Assembly (NCBI RefSeq): GCF_030056795.1
Contig: NZ_JASHKQ010000001.1
Coordinates: forward strand, 1,550,001 to 1,614,000
Length of the DNA stretch: 64,000 nucleotides
Source: Rhodococcus sp. IEGM 1381
GTDB lineage: Bacteria > Actinomycetota > Actinomycetes > Mycobacteriales > Mycobacteriaceae
Reading direction: 5' to 3'
The notes under the pieces are model-generated. The model was not told the DNA's origin and did no database searches. It was given only the letters and a program-made list of their open reading frames with translations. The translations under genes and the position numbers were made by a program. How positions within the stretch are numbered: the first letter of the stretch is position 1; each line of letters begins with the position of its first letter. This document shows, one piece after another, positions 41,533 through 49,807 of the stretch.

Positions 41533-42447
41533 TCACGTCCACGCGAGGTGAGAGCGGTTGTCCCAGTAACTGTCTGGGGACTCTGCAATGTCGAGATCGC
41601 TCGCCGCGATCAGATCGCGGTCGATCGCGAGAGCAGCGACGTTCTGCTGGAGTTGAGCCACTGTGGCCGCGCCGGAGAGCACGACATCGGCCCACGGTTG
41701 CGCGAGTGCCGTTGCCAATGCGAGTGCATCACGGCCGACCCCGGCCGAATCCGCGACCCTGGCGAGTGCCGAATCTTGCGCCACGAGTCGGCCATTGGCC
41801 ATCGCCTCTTTGACGACGACGAACCAGCCGGCCTCGTGTGCACGTGCCAGGGCGGGGCCCACGGACGGCTCGAGGGGGTTCCACGTCGACTGCACCGAGC
41901 TGAACACCCCGATGTCCAGCGCTGTATGCACCACATCGGCTTGATTCGGCCCACTGGTACTGATACCGATTCGGGTACCGCTGTCGGCTATGGCGCTCAG
42001 GTCGTCGAGCAGTGCGGTGTCACTCAGCGCAGGACTGTCCGGGGTGACGCTGTGAATCAGGTAATGGTCGGGCGCGCCGCCGAGCTCGTGCAGGGTCTGG
42101 GGCCACTGTTCGGCCAAGCGTGCAACCGAGTGCTCTTTGACTTCATGAACTTCGGCTCCCCGCTGGAAATCGGCGACGTAGGCGTATCCCCATTTGGAGC
42201 CGATCACGAGGTTCTCGCGCCGATTCGGGTGTCGAATCAACCAGTTGCCGAGGAACCGCTCGGCCAACCCGTAGGAGCGCGCGACGTCGAAGTGTCGAAC
42301 GCCGCTGTCCCATGCGGCGTCGAGTGCCGCGTGGCACAGCTGCTCCAAGGCTGCCGGATCGAATCGTCCGTCCACTGCAGCGGAGTGCCCGACCGTCAGG
42401 TACTCGGGGCGTCCGAGTGCGGCGAGGCCGAGACCGAGTTGCGTCAT
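41533..42447 (-). CDS. Aldo/keto reductase
   Basis: 304 residues from ATG 42447; the open extension upstream overlaps the divergent cyanase gene and was discarded. It has the TIM-barrel catalytic tetrad pattern: Asp and Tyr in FDVARSYGLAERFLG, Lys in VIGSKWGYAY and His in HYLIHSVTPDS. The NADPH-site residues near the end are in VLSGAATVAQLQQN. It reduces carbonyls or oxidises alcohols with NADPH, but the substrate is not deducible. It is divergent from cyanase across about 185 bp that shows no convincing operator. Confidence 0.84.
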   Translation of the reverse strand: MTQLGLGLAALGRPEYLTVGHSAAVDGRFDPAALEQLCHAALDAAWDSGVRHFDVARSYGLAERFLGNWLIRHPNRRENLVIGSKWGYAYVADFQRGAEVHEVKEHSVARLAEQWPQTLHELGGAPDHYLIHSVTPDSPALSDTALLDDLSAIADSGTRIGISTSGPNQADVVHTALDIGVFSSVQSTWNPLEPSVGPALARAHEAGWFVVVKEAMANGRLVAQDSALARVADSAGVGRDALALATALAQPWADVVLSGAATVAQLQQNVAALAIDRDLIAASDLDIAESPDSYWDNRSHLAWT

Positions 42448-42631
42448 GTCGTCAGTACTTTCGTTGTGCCGTGGCGAAAACAACCACCATATCCGCGATC
42501 GGGTAGCGCTTGCGGCCTCGATACGAAATGTTGCGAGACATGAGTTCTCAGCTGAGACTGGGAAGTTGCTGGGCCGCGCGACGCGATACCGAAAAGGCCC
42601 GGCTGCAGAACGACTACGGAGGAGAGAGCGG

Positions 42632-43081
42632 ATGTCCGATTTCGCAGGGAAGCCACTGATCGGTGAGATTCGGCTTGCACGCGCACGTGCTGGATCGAGC
42701 TGGGCCAGCTTGGCCGAGGCCATCGACATGCCGGTGGCGTGGACGGTGTCGGCGCTGTACGGCCAGCATCCTCTCAGTGTCGCTCAGGCCGATCTGCTCG
42801 CAGAGAAATTGAGCATGCCCGAGGGCTCGTTGTTCGAGCTGACCCTGGCTCCCTATCGCGGATCACTCGACATCTCTTCGGATCCCGCGGTCTACCGATT
42901 CCATGAGGCGCTCGAGGTGTACGGACCCGCACTCAAAGAACTGATCGCCGAGGAGTTCGGCGACGGCATCATGAGTGCCATCAACTTCACGATGAACATC
43001 GAACGTCGCCCGCACGATGACGGGGATCGCGTCGTGGTGACGTTCGATGGGAAGTTCCTCGACTATCGATGGACCGAGTAG
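42632..43081 (+). CDS. cynS: Cyanate hydratase (cyanase)
   Basis: 149 residues from ATG 42632 with GGAGGAG 7 bp upstream. The N-terminal half is the lambda-repressor-like helical domain. The C-terminal half is the unique decamer-forming active-site domain, YRFHEALEVYG and FGDGIMSAINF, with catalytic Arg89, Glu92 and Ser115. It converts cyanate and bicarbonate to ammonia and CO2. The usual partners CynT and CynR are absent nearby, so it stands alone. Cyanate may come from urea or carbamoyl phosphate; no pathway link is visible in the neighbours. Confidence 0.92.
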   Translation: MSDFAGKPLIGEIRLARARAGSSWASLAEAIDMPVAWTVSALYGQHPLSVAQADLLAEKLSMPEGSLFELTLAPYRGSLDISSDPAVYRFHEALEVYGPALKELIAEEFGDGIMSAINFTMNIERRPHDDGDRVVVTFDGKFLDYRWTE

Positions 43082-43094
43082 GCCGAAATCTGGA

Positions 43095-44438
43095 TTACCG
43101 CCGGGGAAGTGGATCGGGTTCTTCCGAGCCGGGCAGGGCCAGTGCGCGCCGCATCCAGCCGTACACTCGCTCGTCGTTGAGGAGGGTGAAATGGTGCGCA
43201 CTGTTGATCGCCAGACCGTCATCCGGCCGAAGGCCGATGTTGCGCAATTCGTTTCGACCGATGGCGCTGTCGGTGCGGACCAGGCCGTCGCCCACGAACA
43301 GCCCGACCGGGTTGCGCGGATTTCCGGTGACAACGGCGGAGGCGTGATGGTGTCGTACCACCTCTGGAACAGCGACATCCATGGCAGCGCCGACGTCGAA
43401 GCTGTCGGCGTAGCTCGCATGCCCTTCTTCGTCGGTGATTGCTCCGTGGATCAGGTCGCGGACTCCCGCGCTTCGACGCGCCAGTAGGTTCGCGAACGGC
43501 CGGGTCTCCGGAACCAGTGCCAGCGCTGCTGTGGCGACATGGACGCCGCGCGCCAGCGGCGCACCCAGATGTGGTGTCCCCAGGGTGAATACGTCCGTCA
43601 ACAGGTCCACCCATCGACGGCCGCTCTCGGCGGCGTGGTGAGCGGCGCTGCGTGAGACCAAGCCGCCCATGGAATGACCGACGAGTGTGATCCGGTGAAC
43701 CCGTACCGGCCATGCCGTGACGAGCTGCTCCAGCATCGCCGACAGGTCGGCGCCGTTCGTGGCGATGCGGCGTCCGGTGTTGTAGCGCAGGAAGATCGAG
43801 GTTGTTGCAGCCTCGGCGTCCAGCCGCTCCCCGTAGGTGGGCCGCCCGCCGAGCCGCCATGCCGACTCGGTCTCGACGAGCCCGTGCAGGAACAACACGA
43901 GGTGTGCTCCCGCATCGGGAAACGCCGCCGCCAGAGCGCGGTATTTCGGGGGTACGGGGCGTCCGTCGACGCGTATCGACATCGGATAAGCGAGGGTCCG
44001 CGCGGTCCGCTCCATGTCGTCGCCGATGAGACCGTGCAGGACCGCGATCGTCTGCGCGCCGCGTGCAGTGTGCGACGGCGACGGGCGGGGGTCGTCCTCC
44101 GTCACGTCGTCCTCCGTCACGTCGTCGTCGGTGACTTCGGAACTGCCGGCCAGGGTACCGACAGCCTTGGCTGCGCCGGTGCAGGCGGCCGCGATGCTCG
44201 CGTAGGTGCCCGCGGCGATCGCGTCGTGCATCAGCTGTGTCGGTAGAACGGCTGGACCGACGCCGAGTCGCACGGCAGCGAACGTGCGTCGTGCAATTGC
44301 CGAGTGGACTGCGCGAACACCGCCCGCGGCCGACGCCAACTCGCGAAGAGTGAGCTCGCCGAGTTCACCCAGCTCCTGTGTGCGCTGAGATTTGTTCCCC
44401 ACCGAATCCAGTGTACGTATGTCCACTGAAACCGTCAC
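43095..44438 (-). CDS. Alpha/beta hydrolase (lipase-like) with N-terminal extension
   Basis: 447 residues. The hydrolase core begins near 190 with LVLFLHGLVETESAWRLGGR. The serine elbow is TLVGHSMGGLVSRSA, HLGAPLARG follows, and the catalytic His is in NSAHHFTLLND, with Asp probably in FVGDGLVR. The first 110 residues are helical and Ala-rich and end in an acidic near-repeat (VTDDDVTEDDVTEDD, encoded by a 15-bp tandem repeat around 44099-44134). It begins 2 bp after the dioxygenase-like gene stop, so it is probably translated with it. It resembles PGAP1/GPI-type or phospholipase-like hydrolases; the substrate is unknown. Confidence 0.78.
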   Translation of the reverse strand: MTVSVDIRTLDSVGNKSQRTQELGELGELTLRELASAAGGVRAVHSAIARRTFAAVRLGVGPAVLPTQLMHDAIAAGTYASIAAACTGAAKAVGTLAGSSEVTDDDVTEDDVTEDDPRPSPSHTARGAQTIAVLHGLIGDDMERTARTLAYPMSIRVDGRPVPPKYRALAAAFPDAGAHLVLFLHGLVETESAWRLGGRPTYGERLDAEAATTSIFLRYNTGRRIATNGADLSAMLEQLVTAWPVRVHRITLVGHSMGGLVSRSAAHHAAESGRRWVDLLTDVFTLGTPHLGAPLARGVHVATAALALVPETRPFANLLARRSAGVRDLIHGAITDEEGHASYADSFDVGAAMDVAVPEVVRHHHASAVVTGNPRNPVGLFVGDGLVRTDSAIGRNELRNIGLRPDDGLAINSAHHFTLLNDERVYGWMRRALALPGSEEPDPLPRR

Positions 44439-44439
44439 G

Positions 44440-45408
44440 TCAGTCGCGGCGGCCGACCACCGGGTTCAGCTCGGATGCCGCAAGGCCGCCCGGCTCGACA
44501 CCGGGAAGGAATTCGCGCCACGTGCCGCTGATCAGCGTCGGCGACTCCACAACTCGAGCCCCGTCGGCGAAGTAGGTGGTGGCCAGCGCTCGGCGTGGCT
44601 GCGTCGTCAGGTTCGGCCCCGCGGTGTGGAAGCACAGGGCGGAATGGAACGACACGTCGCCGACTGCAAACGGCTCCGAGTTCACCGCGACGTCACGTTC
44701 GACGAAGCGCTGCGCGACGGCCTCGTCGTACGACGTGCCGACCTTGTCGAACTCCAAGTCCGCAACCTCGTCCAGCACCTTTCGGCCGCGAGCGAACGAC
44801 AGCGGACCCATGCGGCCGGGGATCGCCGACATCGGCATCCACGCAGTGACCGCCTGGGTGGTCTGCAGCGGGAAATGCTCGGCGTCGTGGTGCCAGGGTG
44901 TGCGTCCGCAACTGGGCTCCTTGGACAACGCGTTGTCGTGATAGAGCCGAACGGCCGGTTCGTCGAGCAAAGCCGCGGCCAAGCCCCCGATTCGGGGAGA
45001 CAGCGCCACGGCGCGCATCAGGTCGTCATGGAGCCACATCTGTTCCAGCGCGGTGAACCGGCCCGCGACGTCGTCGCCGTGCTCGGCTCGCAGCAGCTCC
45101 TCGAGGCGCTCGGCGAGGCGACGTACGACGGCCGGCGAGAAGACGGCGGGCAGCCGGACGAAGGCCTGTCGAGCGAATGCGTCGACGGCAGCAGGGTCGA
45201 GGTCGTAGGGCTCGGCAAGCTCACGCTCGACCTGCGCGTCCGTCGCCGCCTCGACGTCGGGTAGGCCGGGACCGTCGACCAGCTCGGTCGGCATCGTGTC
45301 GTTGGCGGCCAGCGTGACGTACCAGTCCCACCAGTCCTGATCGTCGCCTGCCCAATCCTGATCGATGCCGCCGTCGCGATTCTGTTCGGGGAGAAGCTCA
45401 TTGGTCAT
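44440..45408 (-). CDS. Phytanoyl-CoA dioxygenase (PhyH) family protein
   Basis: 322 residues from ATG 45408, 5 bp after the methyltransferase stop. It is a double-stranded beta-helix Fe(II)/2-oxoglutarate oxygenase: the H-x-D iron motif is His173/Asp175 in TPWHHDAEHFP, the distal ligand His261 is in ALCFHTAGPN, and Arg273 is a likely 2-oxoglutarate anchor. It would hydroxylate an organic substrate with O2 and 2-oxoglutarate. The gene lies between a SAM methyltransferase and an alpha/beta hydrolase with almost no spacing. The set looks biosynthetic or tailoring rather than for phytanate degradation, since no other beta/alpha-oxidation gene is near. Confidence 0.82.
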   Translation of the reverse strand: MTNELLPEQNRDGGIDQDWAGDDQDWWDWYVTLAANDTMPTELVDGPGLPDVEAATDAQVERELAEPYDLDPAAVDAFARQAFVRLPAVFSPAVVRRLAERLEELLRAEHGDDVAGRFTALEQMWLHDDLMRAVALSPRIGGLAAALLDEPAVRLYHDNALSKEPSCGRTPWHHDAEHFPLQTTQAVTAWMPMSAIPGRMGPLSFARGRKVLDEVADLEFDKVGTSYDEAVAQRFVERDVAVNSEPFAVGDVSFHSALCFHTAGPNLTTQPRRALATTYFADGARVVESPTLISGTWREFLPGVEPGGLAASELNPVVGRRD

Positions 45409-45413
45409 CGGGT

Positions 45414-46226
45414 TCAGAGCCACAGCAGTGCCGCCTCGTGAGAAAAGGTGTAGGAACCGGACGCGTCGCGACAGGAGGCAAGGTAGTCACCCAATACCGG
45501 TGCCGCCTCCATCTCCTCCAGAGACACGGAGTCGTCGAAGGCGCAGCGCTGCAGAAAGCCCTCGGCGACAACGCGATCGGATGTACCGGTTGTGTACGTG
45601 ACGCGCTGGTCGCGCACGTCCGCGCCGGCTTTTCTCAGTGCGTCGCGCACCTGCTCGGCCGTCGTGTACGGCGTCGCCTCGTGCACGCCGGCGCGGAAGG
45701 CGTCGTAGAACGCGAGGTAATGCGACGCCGCCGTGGCCTGTGCGACCAGTCCCAGACCGCCGGGGGCCAGCGCGGCCACGAAGCGCTCGGCTGCGGCGTC
45801 CAGCTCGGCCGGCGGCAGGGCGTAGAGCGCGTGGGTGGCCCAGACGACGTCGTACCCGGTGTGATCGGCGGGCAGGTCCTGCAATGTCATCACCAAGTCG
45901 TGCCGGGGTACGAACGGCGCGCCGAGCGCTCCGCGCGCCTCTGCCACCGAGAACGCGGACGGGTCGAGCAGGTCGTAAGCCAGCTCGGGCACGGCGGACA
46001 GATCGGTGTACCGGCGCAGTGCGGTCGGGAACTTGCCGCTCCCGCAGGCCACATCGAGCAGCGACGAGCCATCGCGGCTGTGCTCGGCGAGTAGAGCGGG
46101 CCAGTCGGCGGCCAGTGCCAGCTGTCGGTAGTCCTCGGTGGCCAGGGCGTAGAACGCCTCCATGCCTGTGCGTCCGGCCTCGCTCCAGTGTTCGAGACTT
46201 CGTTCGGCTGTGTCTTTGCTGCTCAC
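45414..46226 (-). CDS. SAM-dependent methyltransferase 1
   Basis: 270 residues from GTG 46226, with AGGAG 6 bp upstream. The SAM motif I is SLLDVACGSGKFPTAL; motif II-like acidic residue lies in YDLLDPSAF, and LQDLPADHTGYDVVWATHAL is the post-I region. The C-terminal part is a typical substrate lid (YDAFRAGVHEATPYTTAEQV). It methylates an unknown small molecule. It is the first gene of a tightly packed leftward unit and is divergent from methyltransferase 2 with only 64 bp between starts, suggesting joint control. Confidence 0.83.
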   Translation of the reverse strand: MSSKDTAERSLEHWSEAGRTGMEAFYALATEDYRQLALAADWPALLAEHSRDGSSLLDVACGSGKFPTALRRYTDLSAVPELAYDLLDPSAFSVAEARGALGAPFVPRHDLVMTLQDLPADHTGYDVVWATHALYALPPAELDAAAERFVAALAPGGLGLVAQATAASHYLAFYDAFRAGVHEATPYTTAEQVRDALRKAGADVRDQRVTYTTGTSDRVVAEGFLQRCAFDDSVSLEEMEAAPVLGDYLASCRDASGSYTFSHEAALLWL

Positions 46227-46290
46227 ACAAACTCCTGTTCGGAAGGCGGCCGCCAGACACCGAGTGGGTGCGTCTGGTTGACTCGATCTG

Positions 46291-47151
46291 GTGTCCAACA
46301 TAGCTCCGAATTCGTCGACCGACACCGCCGCCGCGTTTCTCGACGAAGTACGCGCGGTGCGGCGTGGGGCCGCGGCCCTGCCCGGTCTCGAGCCCGACTC
46401 GTACGCCCGAGACCACGCCGCCTTCGAGCGACTCTCCGACCAGCGCGGCCTGATCGCTGAGCACTTCACCGGCCGGCTGGCTGCGATGGGGGACGGACCG
46501 ATCTCGGTGCTGTCGGTTGGCTGCGGTGACGGCTCGCTGGACGTCCGGCTCGCCGCAGGGCTGGTGCAGAGGCTGCCCGGCCGACCGGTGCGGTACGTCG
46601 GCATCGACCCGTGGCCCGGGAGCGCGGAGCTCTTCACCGCGAAGATGGCCGCACTGGGGGCCGACGAGATCGACGCGGACGCGTTCGTCGCGTCGTTCGG
46701 CGACTGCCAGGTGGACGAAACCTTCGACGTCGTGATGTTCGTGCACTCGATGTACTACGTCGCCGATGTGGGAGCAACCCTGCGCGCCGCGCTGAACCTG
46801 CTGCGACCCGGCGGCCAGCTGTGGGTGGCTGTAGCACCGGCGGCCGCACTCAACGCGCTGGTCGGCGTCCTGGCCCCGCCGCTGGAGGGCCACCGGCAGT
46901 GGTTCAGCTCCGACGTGGAGAAGACCTTCGTGGACGCCGGGATCGCCCTCGACGACGTGGTGACTCTGGACGCGCTGGTCGACCTCTCCTCCGCGAGCGA
47001 CGAGGTGCTGGACTTCGCGGTACAGGCTCGGCTGACCCCTGAGCTACTCGGACCGGTGCGGGCCTACCTCGACGCGGTCTTGGTACCTGGTACCGACGGC
47101 GGCCTTCGGGTGCCGCATCCGGTCGACGTGTTCGCCGCGACCCGTCGCTGA
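46291..47151 (+). CDS. SAM-dependent methyltransferase 2 (histamine N-methyltransferase-like)
   Basis: 286 residues from GTG 46291. Motif I is ISVLSVGCGDGSLDVRLA; YVGIDPWPGSAELF supplies the ribose-binding acidic residue, and TFDVVMFVHSMYYVADVGAT is reminiscent of the histamine N-methyltransferase group. It would transfer a methyl group to an amine or similar small acceptor. It is divergent from methyltransferase 1 and convergent with the broken lipoprotein gene; a dispersed hairpin element lies between its stop and that gene. The acceptor is not deducible. Confidence 0.8.
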   Translation: MSNIAPNSSTDTAAAFLDEVRAVRRGAAALPGLEPDSYARDHAAFERLSDQRGLIAEHFTGRLAAMGDGPISVLSVGCGDGSLDVRLAAGLVQRLPGRPVRYVGIDPWPGSAELFTAKMAALGADEIDADAFVASFGDCQVDETFDVVMFVHSMYYVADVGATLRAALNLLRPGGQLWVAVAPAAALNALVGVLAPPLEGHRQWFSSDVEKTFVDAGIALDDVVTLDALVDLSSASDEVLDFAVQARLTPELLGPVRAYLDAVLVPGTDGGLRVPHPVDVFAATRR

Positions 47152-47223
47152 TCTGGCTCGAGCAGAATCTGCGTGGGGCGAGGGACGCCCGCCGCCGCGA
47201 TCCTGGGGTGGTTTCGGCAAAGA

Positions 47224-47279
47224 CGCCCCTCGTGGTGATCCACGCTCGGTGCGCGGGGCGTGGATTGCCACCAGAGGCG
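47224..47279. repeat. Dispersed 24-8-24 hairpin repeat, copy 1
   Basis: Arms of 24 nt (47224-47247 and 47256-47279) with an 8-nt loop, imperfectly paired. The left arm, CGCCCCTCGTGGTGATCCAC..., matches the corresponding arm of the element at 55699-55754, which has identical geometry. Both copies lie between convergent genes, so they may be bidirectional terminators spread as a repeat. Confidence 0.65.
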
Positions 47280-47292
47280 TGGATCGTTTGTC

Positions 47293-47954
47293 TCAGGGCG
47301 TCGACGGCGGGAAATGGCCGGTGTCGCCTCGGGGGCTCATCACGGTGCCGTCGAACTCGAATGTCATGACCGACGGTCCACCCGTCGGGCAGCAAAAGGC
47401 ATCGCTCTCGGTCAGCCAGTTGTATCGCACGTCGACGGTGGTGTCGGTCGACCGACGACGGTGGTGTAGCTGTACGGCTTGCCGGATGCCTGGCCGATGT
47501 AGCGCCCACTCTTGTGGAAGAACATCACGTGCGAGACGTAGGTCGCGTCGCCGATGGTCGTGTCGTTCGCGAGAGCCCACGAGATCGTCGGACAACCGTC
47601 GGCGCTCGTTCCCGGCGTGTGATCGGTGACCGTCCAACCGGTTTCGAATGGAGCCCACAGGCCGGCGATCGCGTCCTGAACGACCGGCGACGATGGATCG
47701 ACACAGGGCACCACCCGCTCGGGCGGAAGGGGGTCGGCGGACTCGACTGGTGCCTGCGCCTCTGGAGCGGGCGTGAGTGCGTCGGCCGGTACTGCATCCG
47801 GAGCCTGCGCCGGGACCGACACGGCCGGGACGGAGACGGGCAACGAACTCGACGGGGGAGCAGAGGTGACGTCCCCGTCCCCGCTCCCGCACGCCGCGGC
47901 GAGAAGTGCGGTCAACGCGATCGCGGCGCATGAGGTCTTCGAGCGAGTGGTCAT
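47293..47954 (-). pseudogene. LppP/LprE-like lipoprotein, frameshifted
   Basis: The 5' part (47954 to about 47455) encodes a lipoprotein signal with lipobox LLAAAC, a Pro/Ala/Ser-rich linker and the start of an LppP/LprE-type domain (PCVDPSSPVVQDAIAGLW, then SHVMFFHKSGRYIG, KPYSYTTVVGR). In that frame translation then ends early at 47412. The expected ending, STDTTVDVRYNWLTESDAFC and FEFDGTVMSPRG, continues in the neighbouring frame to a stop at 47293. A single-base change near 47445-47462 thus splits the gene. Either it is a recent pseudogene or a sequencing error. The intact protein would be a surface-anchored lipoprotein of unknown role. Confidence 0.7.
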
Positions 47955-48109
47955 CTGTCCCCCTGTGGATGTCGACCTGACGAGTCGGTGACGAATCCCG
48001 AACCTGTCGGTCCGTTATGGGGGTTGTCGGCGCGGCGACAGCGTTTGTTACCTGACTGCAAGTAACGAAAGGGTCGCGATTCAGGGAGCCGATGTCATGG
48101 CAGCCGCGC

Positions 48110-49006
48110 TTACACGGCTGGGAAGCCCCCGGCCCGTCCGAGTAGGGCCGGCACTTCCTTGCCCAGAGCGTTTCCTAGCCACGAGGCGGCGTCCATCAGA
48201 ACCTGTTGGCGCACACCGGTGTCGACGCCTGATCGATCGAGTGCGTAGATCAGGTCCTCGGACGCAATGTTGCCCGTGGCTGCCGGAGCGAACGGGCAGC
48301 CTCCGAAGCCCCCGATGCTGGCGTCCAACGCTCGCGCACCCGTATCGAGAGCGGTCAGCGCGTTGGCATACCCCGTGTTTCTCGTGTTGTGGAAATGCCA
48401 CCGCTGTGGGACCCCCGGTGCTCGTGTATTCGCTATGTCGGCCAACACTCGGACCTGTGTCGGCACACCGACGCCGATAGTGTCCGCCAGAGCGATTTCC
48501 GACGGTCGGTCGTCGGCGAACTGCGCGAGGATCTCGCCCACGAACCGAGGATCGACTTCTCCACTGAACGGGCAACCGAACGCGGCCGCGATGGTGACGG
48601 TGGTGGCCAAACCGGCGGATCCTGCGTCTCGAACGACATCGCGGGCAGTCGACACTGCCTCTGCGACAGAGCAATTCTGATTTCGTCGGCTGAACTCCTC
48701 GGATGCGACGACAACGACGTTTACTTCGTTCACGCTTGCGGCGACGGCCCGCTCGAGACCGCGGCGATTCAACACGAGACCGATGTACGACACGTCGTGA
48801 CGTCGTTCGATTCCGGCCATGACGTCCTCGGCCCCTGCCATCTGTGGCACCCGCTTCGGGTTGACGAAGCTGACCGCTTCGATCCGCTTGACACCGGACG
48901 TCACGCTACGGGCGATCAATTCGATTTTCTGATCCACCGACAGTGCAGTCTTCTCGTTCTGCAATCCGTCACGTGGGCCCACTTCGACAAGTTGCACGGA
49001 AGTCAT
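48110..49006 (-). CDS. HMG-CoA lyase-like enzyme
   Basis: 298 residues from ATG 49006, with GGAAG 8 bp upstream; an alternative start at 49021 is weaker. It is a DRE-TIM barrel: VEVGPRDGLQNE with the catalytic Arg-Asp, EAVSFVNPKRVPQMAG, WHFHNTRNTGYAN with the metal-binding His pair, and GFGGCPFAPAATGN with the catalytic Cys loop. It cleaves 3-hydroxy-3-methylglutaryl-CoA or a homologue such as citramalyl-CoA to an acyl-CoA and a keto acid. It is divergent from the GntR/CoA-transferase/hydantoinase operon. A CoA-transferase opposite suggests the substrate is first activated to a CoA ester there. Confidence 0.86.
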   Translation of the reverse strand: MTSVQLVEVGPRDGLQNEKTALSVDQKIELIARSVTSGVKRIEAVSFVNPKRVPQMAGAEDVMAGIERRHDVSYIGLVLNRRGLERAVAASVNEVNVVVVASEEFSRRNQNCSVAEAVSTARDVVRDAGSAGLATTVTIAAAFGCPFSGEVDPRFVGEILAQFADDRPSEIALADTIGVGVPTQVRVLADIANTRAPGVPQRWHFHNTRNTGYANALTALDTGARALDASIGGFGGCPFAPAATGNIASEDLIYALDRSGVDTGVRQQVLMDAASWLGNALGKEVPALLGRAGGFPAV

Positions 49007-49027
49007 GGTCCGATCTTCCACCTCGAC

Positions 49028-49045
49028 GGTATTGCATGCAATACC
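49028..49045. promoter_or_regulatory. Perfect palindromic operator for the FCD-type GntR regulator
   Basis: GGTATTGCATGCAATACC is an 18-bp perfect palindrome, 22 bp from the HMG-CoA-lyase-like start and 97 bp from the GntR start. Its form (TTGCATGCAA-like centre) resembles operators of FCD-domain GntR proteins. Confidence 0.72.
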
Positions 49046-49141
49046 TGGATTTTTCAGGTTCTAATTTTCCAGAAGCGTGGACAACCGCGCATCGCGGCTT
49101 TAAGTTGTGAACAATCACCCCATCATCGAATGGAGGCCTGC

Positions 49142-49807
49142 ATGGTCAGGGCCGTGGATCGCGTGTATTCCCACATCCGCGACGGCATCATCGCGGGAAC
49201 CTACGCGCCCGGCGCACGGCTGGGGGAGGTCGACATCGCCGAGCTGACCGACACCAGTCGGACGCCCGTTCGCGAGGCTCTTAGGCAACTCGAGATGGAA
49301 GGGCTCGTGGAGGTCGTTCCCCATCGGGGCGCACGCGTCTACACCTGGACAGCAGATGATCTCGAGGAAATCTACGACCTACGAATGACGCTCGAAGCCA
49401 TGGCCGCGGCGCGGGCGGCGCGCCGAATCGGTGAGAAGGACCTCGACAGGCTGAGCGAGCTCTGCGACCTCATGGAATCTGCGGCGGCACATGGTGCCGG
49501 GCAGCAGCTGGACCTGATGGCGCAGTTGAACGATGAGTTCCACGCCATCGTGCGGACCGCCGCCGCCAGTACTCGCTTGCTGACAATGCTCGGCGCAGTC
49601 ATTCAATTCCCCCTCGTGATGCGTACCTTTCACCGCTACGCACCGGCTGATGTCGCCCGTAGCCATGCGCACCATCGAGATTTGGTGGCGGCCCTGAGCA
49701 GCGGTGACGAGATCTGGGCCGACTCGGTGATGCGGGCTCACGTCCGCGCCGCGAAACACGTTCTCCTCCAATCCCTCACGCCCGACGAAGTCAAGGAGTC
49801 CGAATGA
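49142..49807 (+). CDS. FCD-domain GntR transcriptional regulator
   Basis: 221 residues from ATG 49142, with GGAGG 5 bp upstream (a start at 49130 would overlap that site). The winged helix reads RVYSHIRDGIIAGTYAPG then LTDTSRTPVREALRQLEMEG. The FCD domain has IYDLRMTLEAMAA, LNDEFHAIVRTAA and HAHHRDLVAAL, the last supplying metal/ligand His residues. It overlaps the CoA-transferase start by ATGA and so is part of the operon it likely represses. The 18-bp palindrome upstream would govern both directions. Confidence 0.86.
   Translation: MVRAVDRVYSHIRDGIIAGTYAPGARLGEVDIAELTDTSRTPVREALRQLEMEGLVEVVPHRGARVYTWTADDLEEIYDLRMTLEAMAAARAARRIGEKDLDRLSELCDLMESAAAHGAGQQLDLMAQLNDEFHAIVRTAAASTRLLTMLGAVIQFPLVMRTFHRYAPADVARSHAHHRDLVAALSSGDEIWADSVMRAHVRAAKHVLLQSLTPDEVKESE

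Noticed and set aside
48047..48066. GTTAC-N10-GTAAC inverted repeat upstream of the lipoprotein gene
   Set aside because: Arms are only 5 bp, it occurs once, and the gene itself is broken; too weak to call a site.
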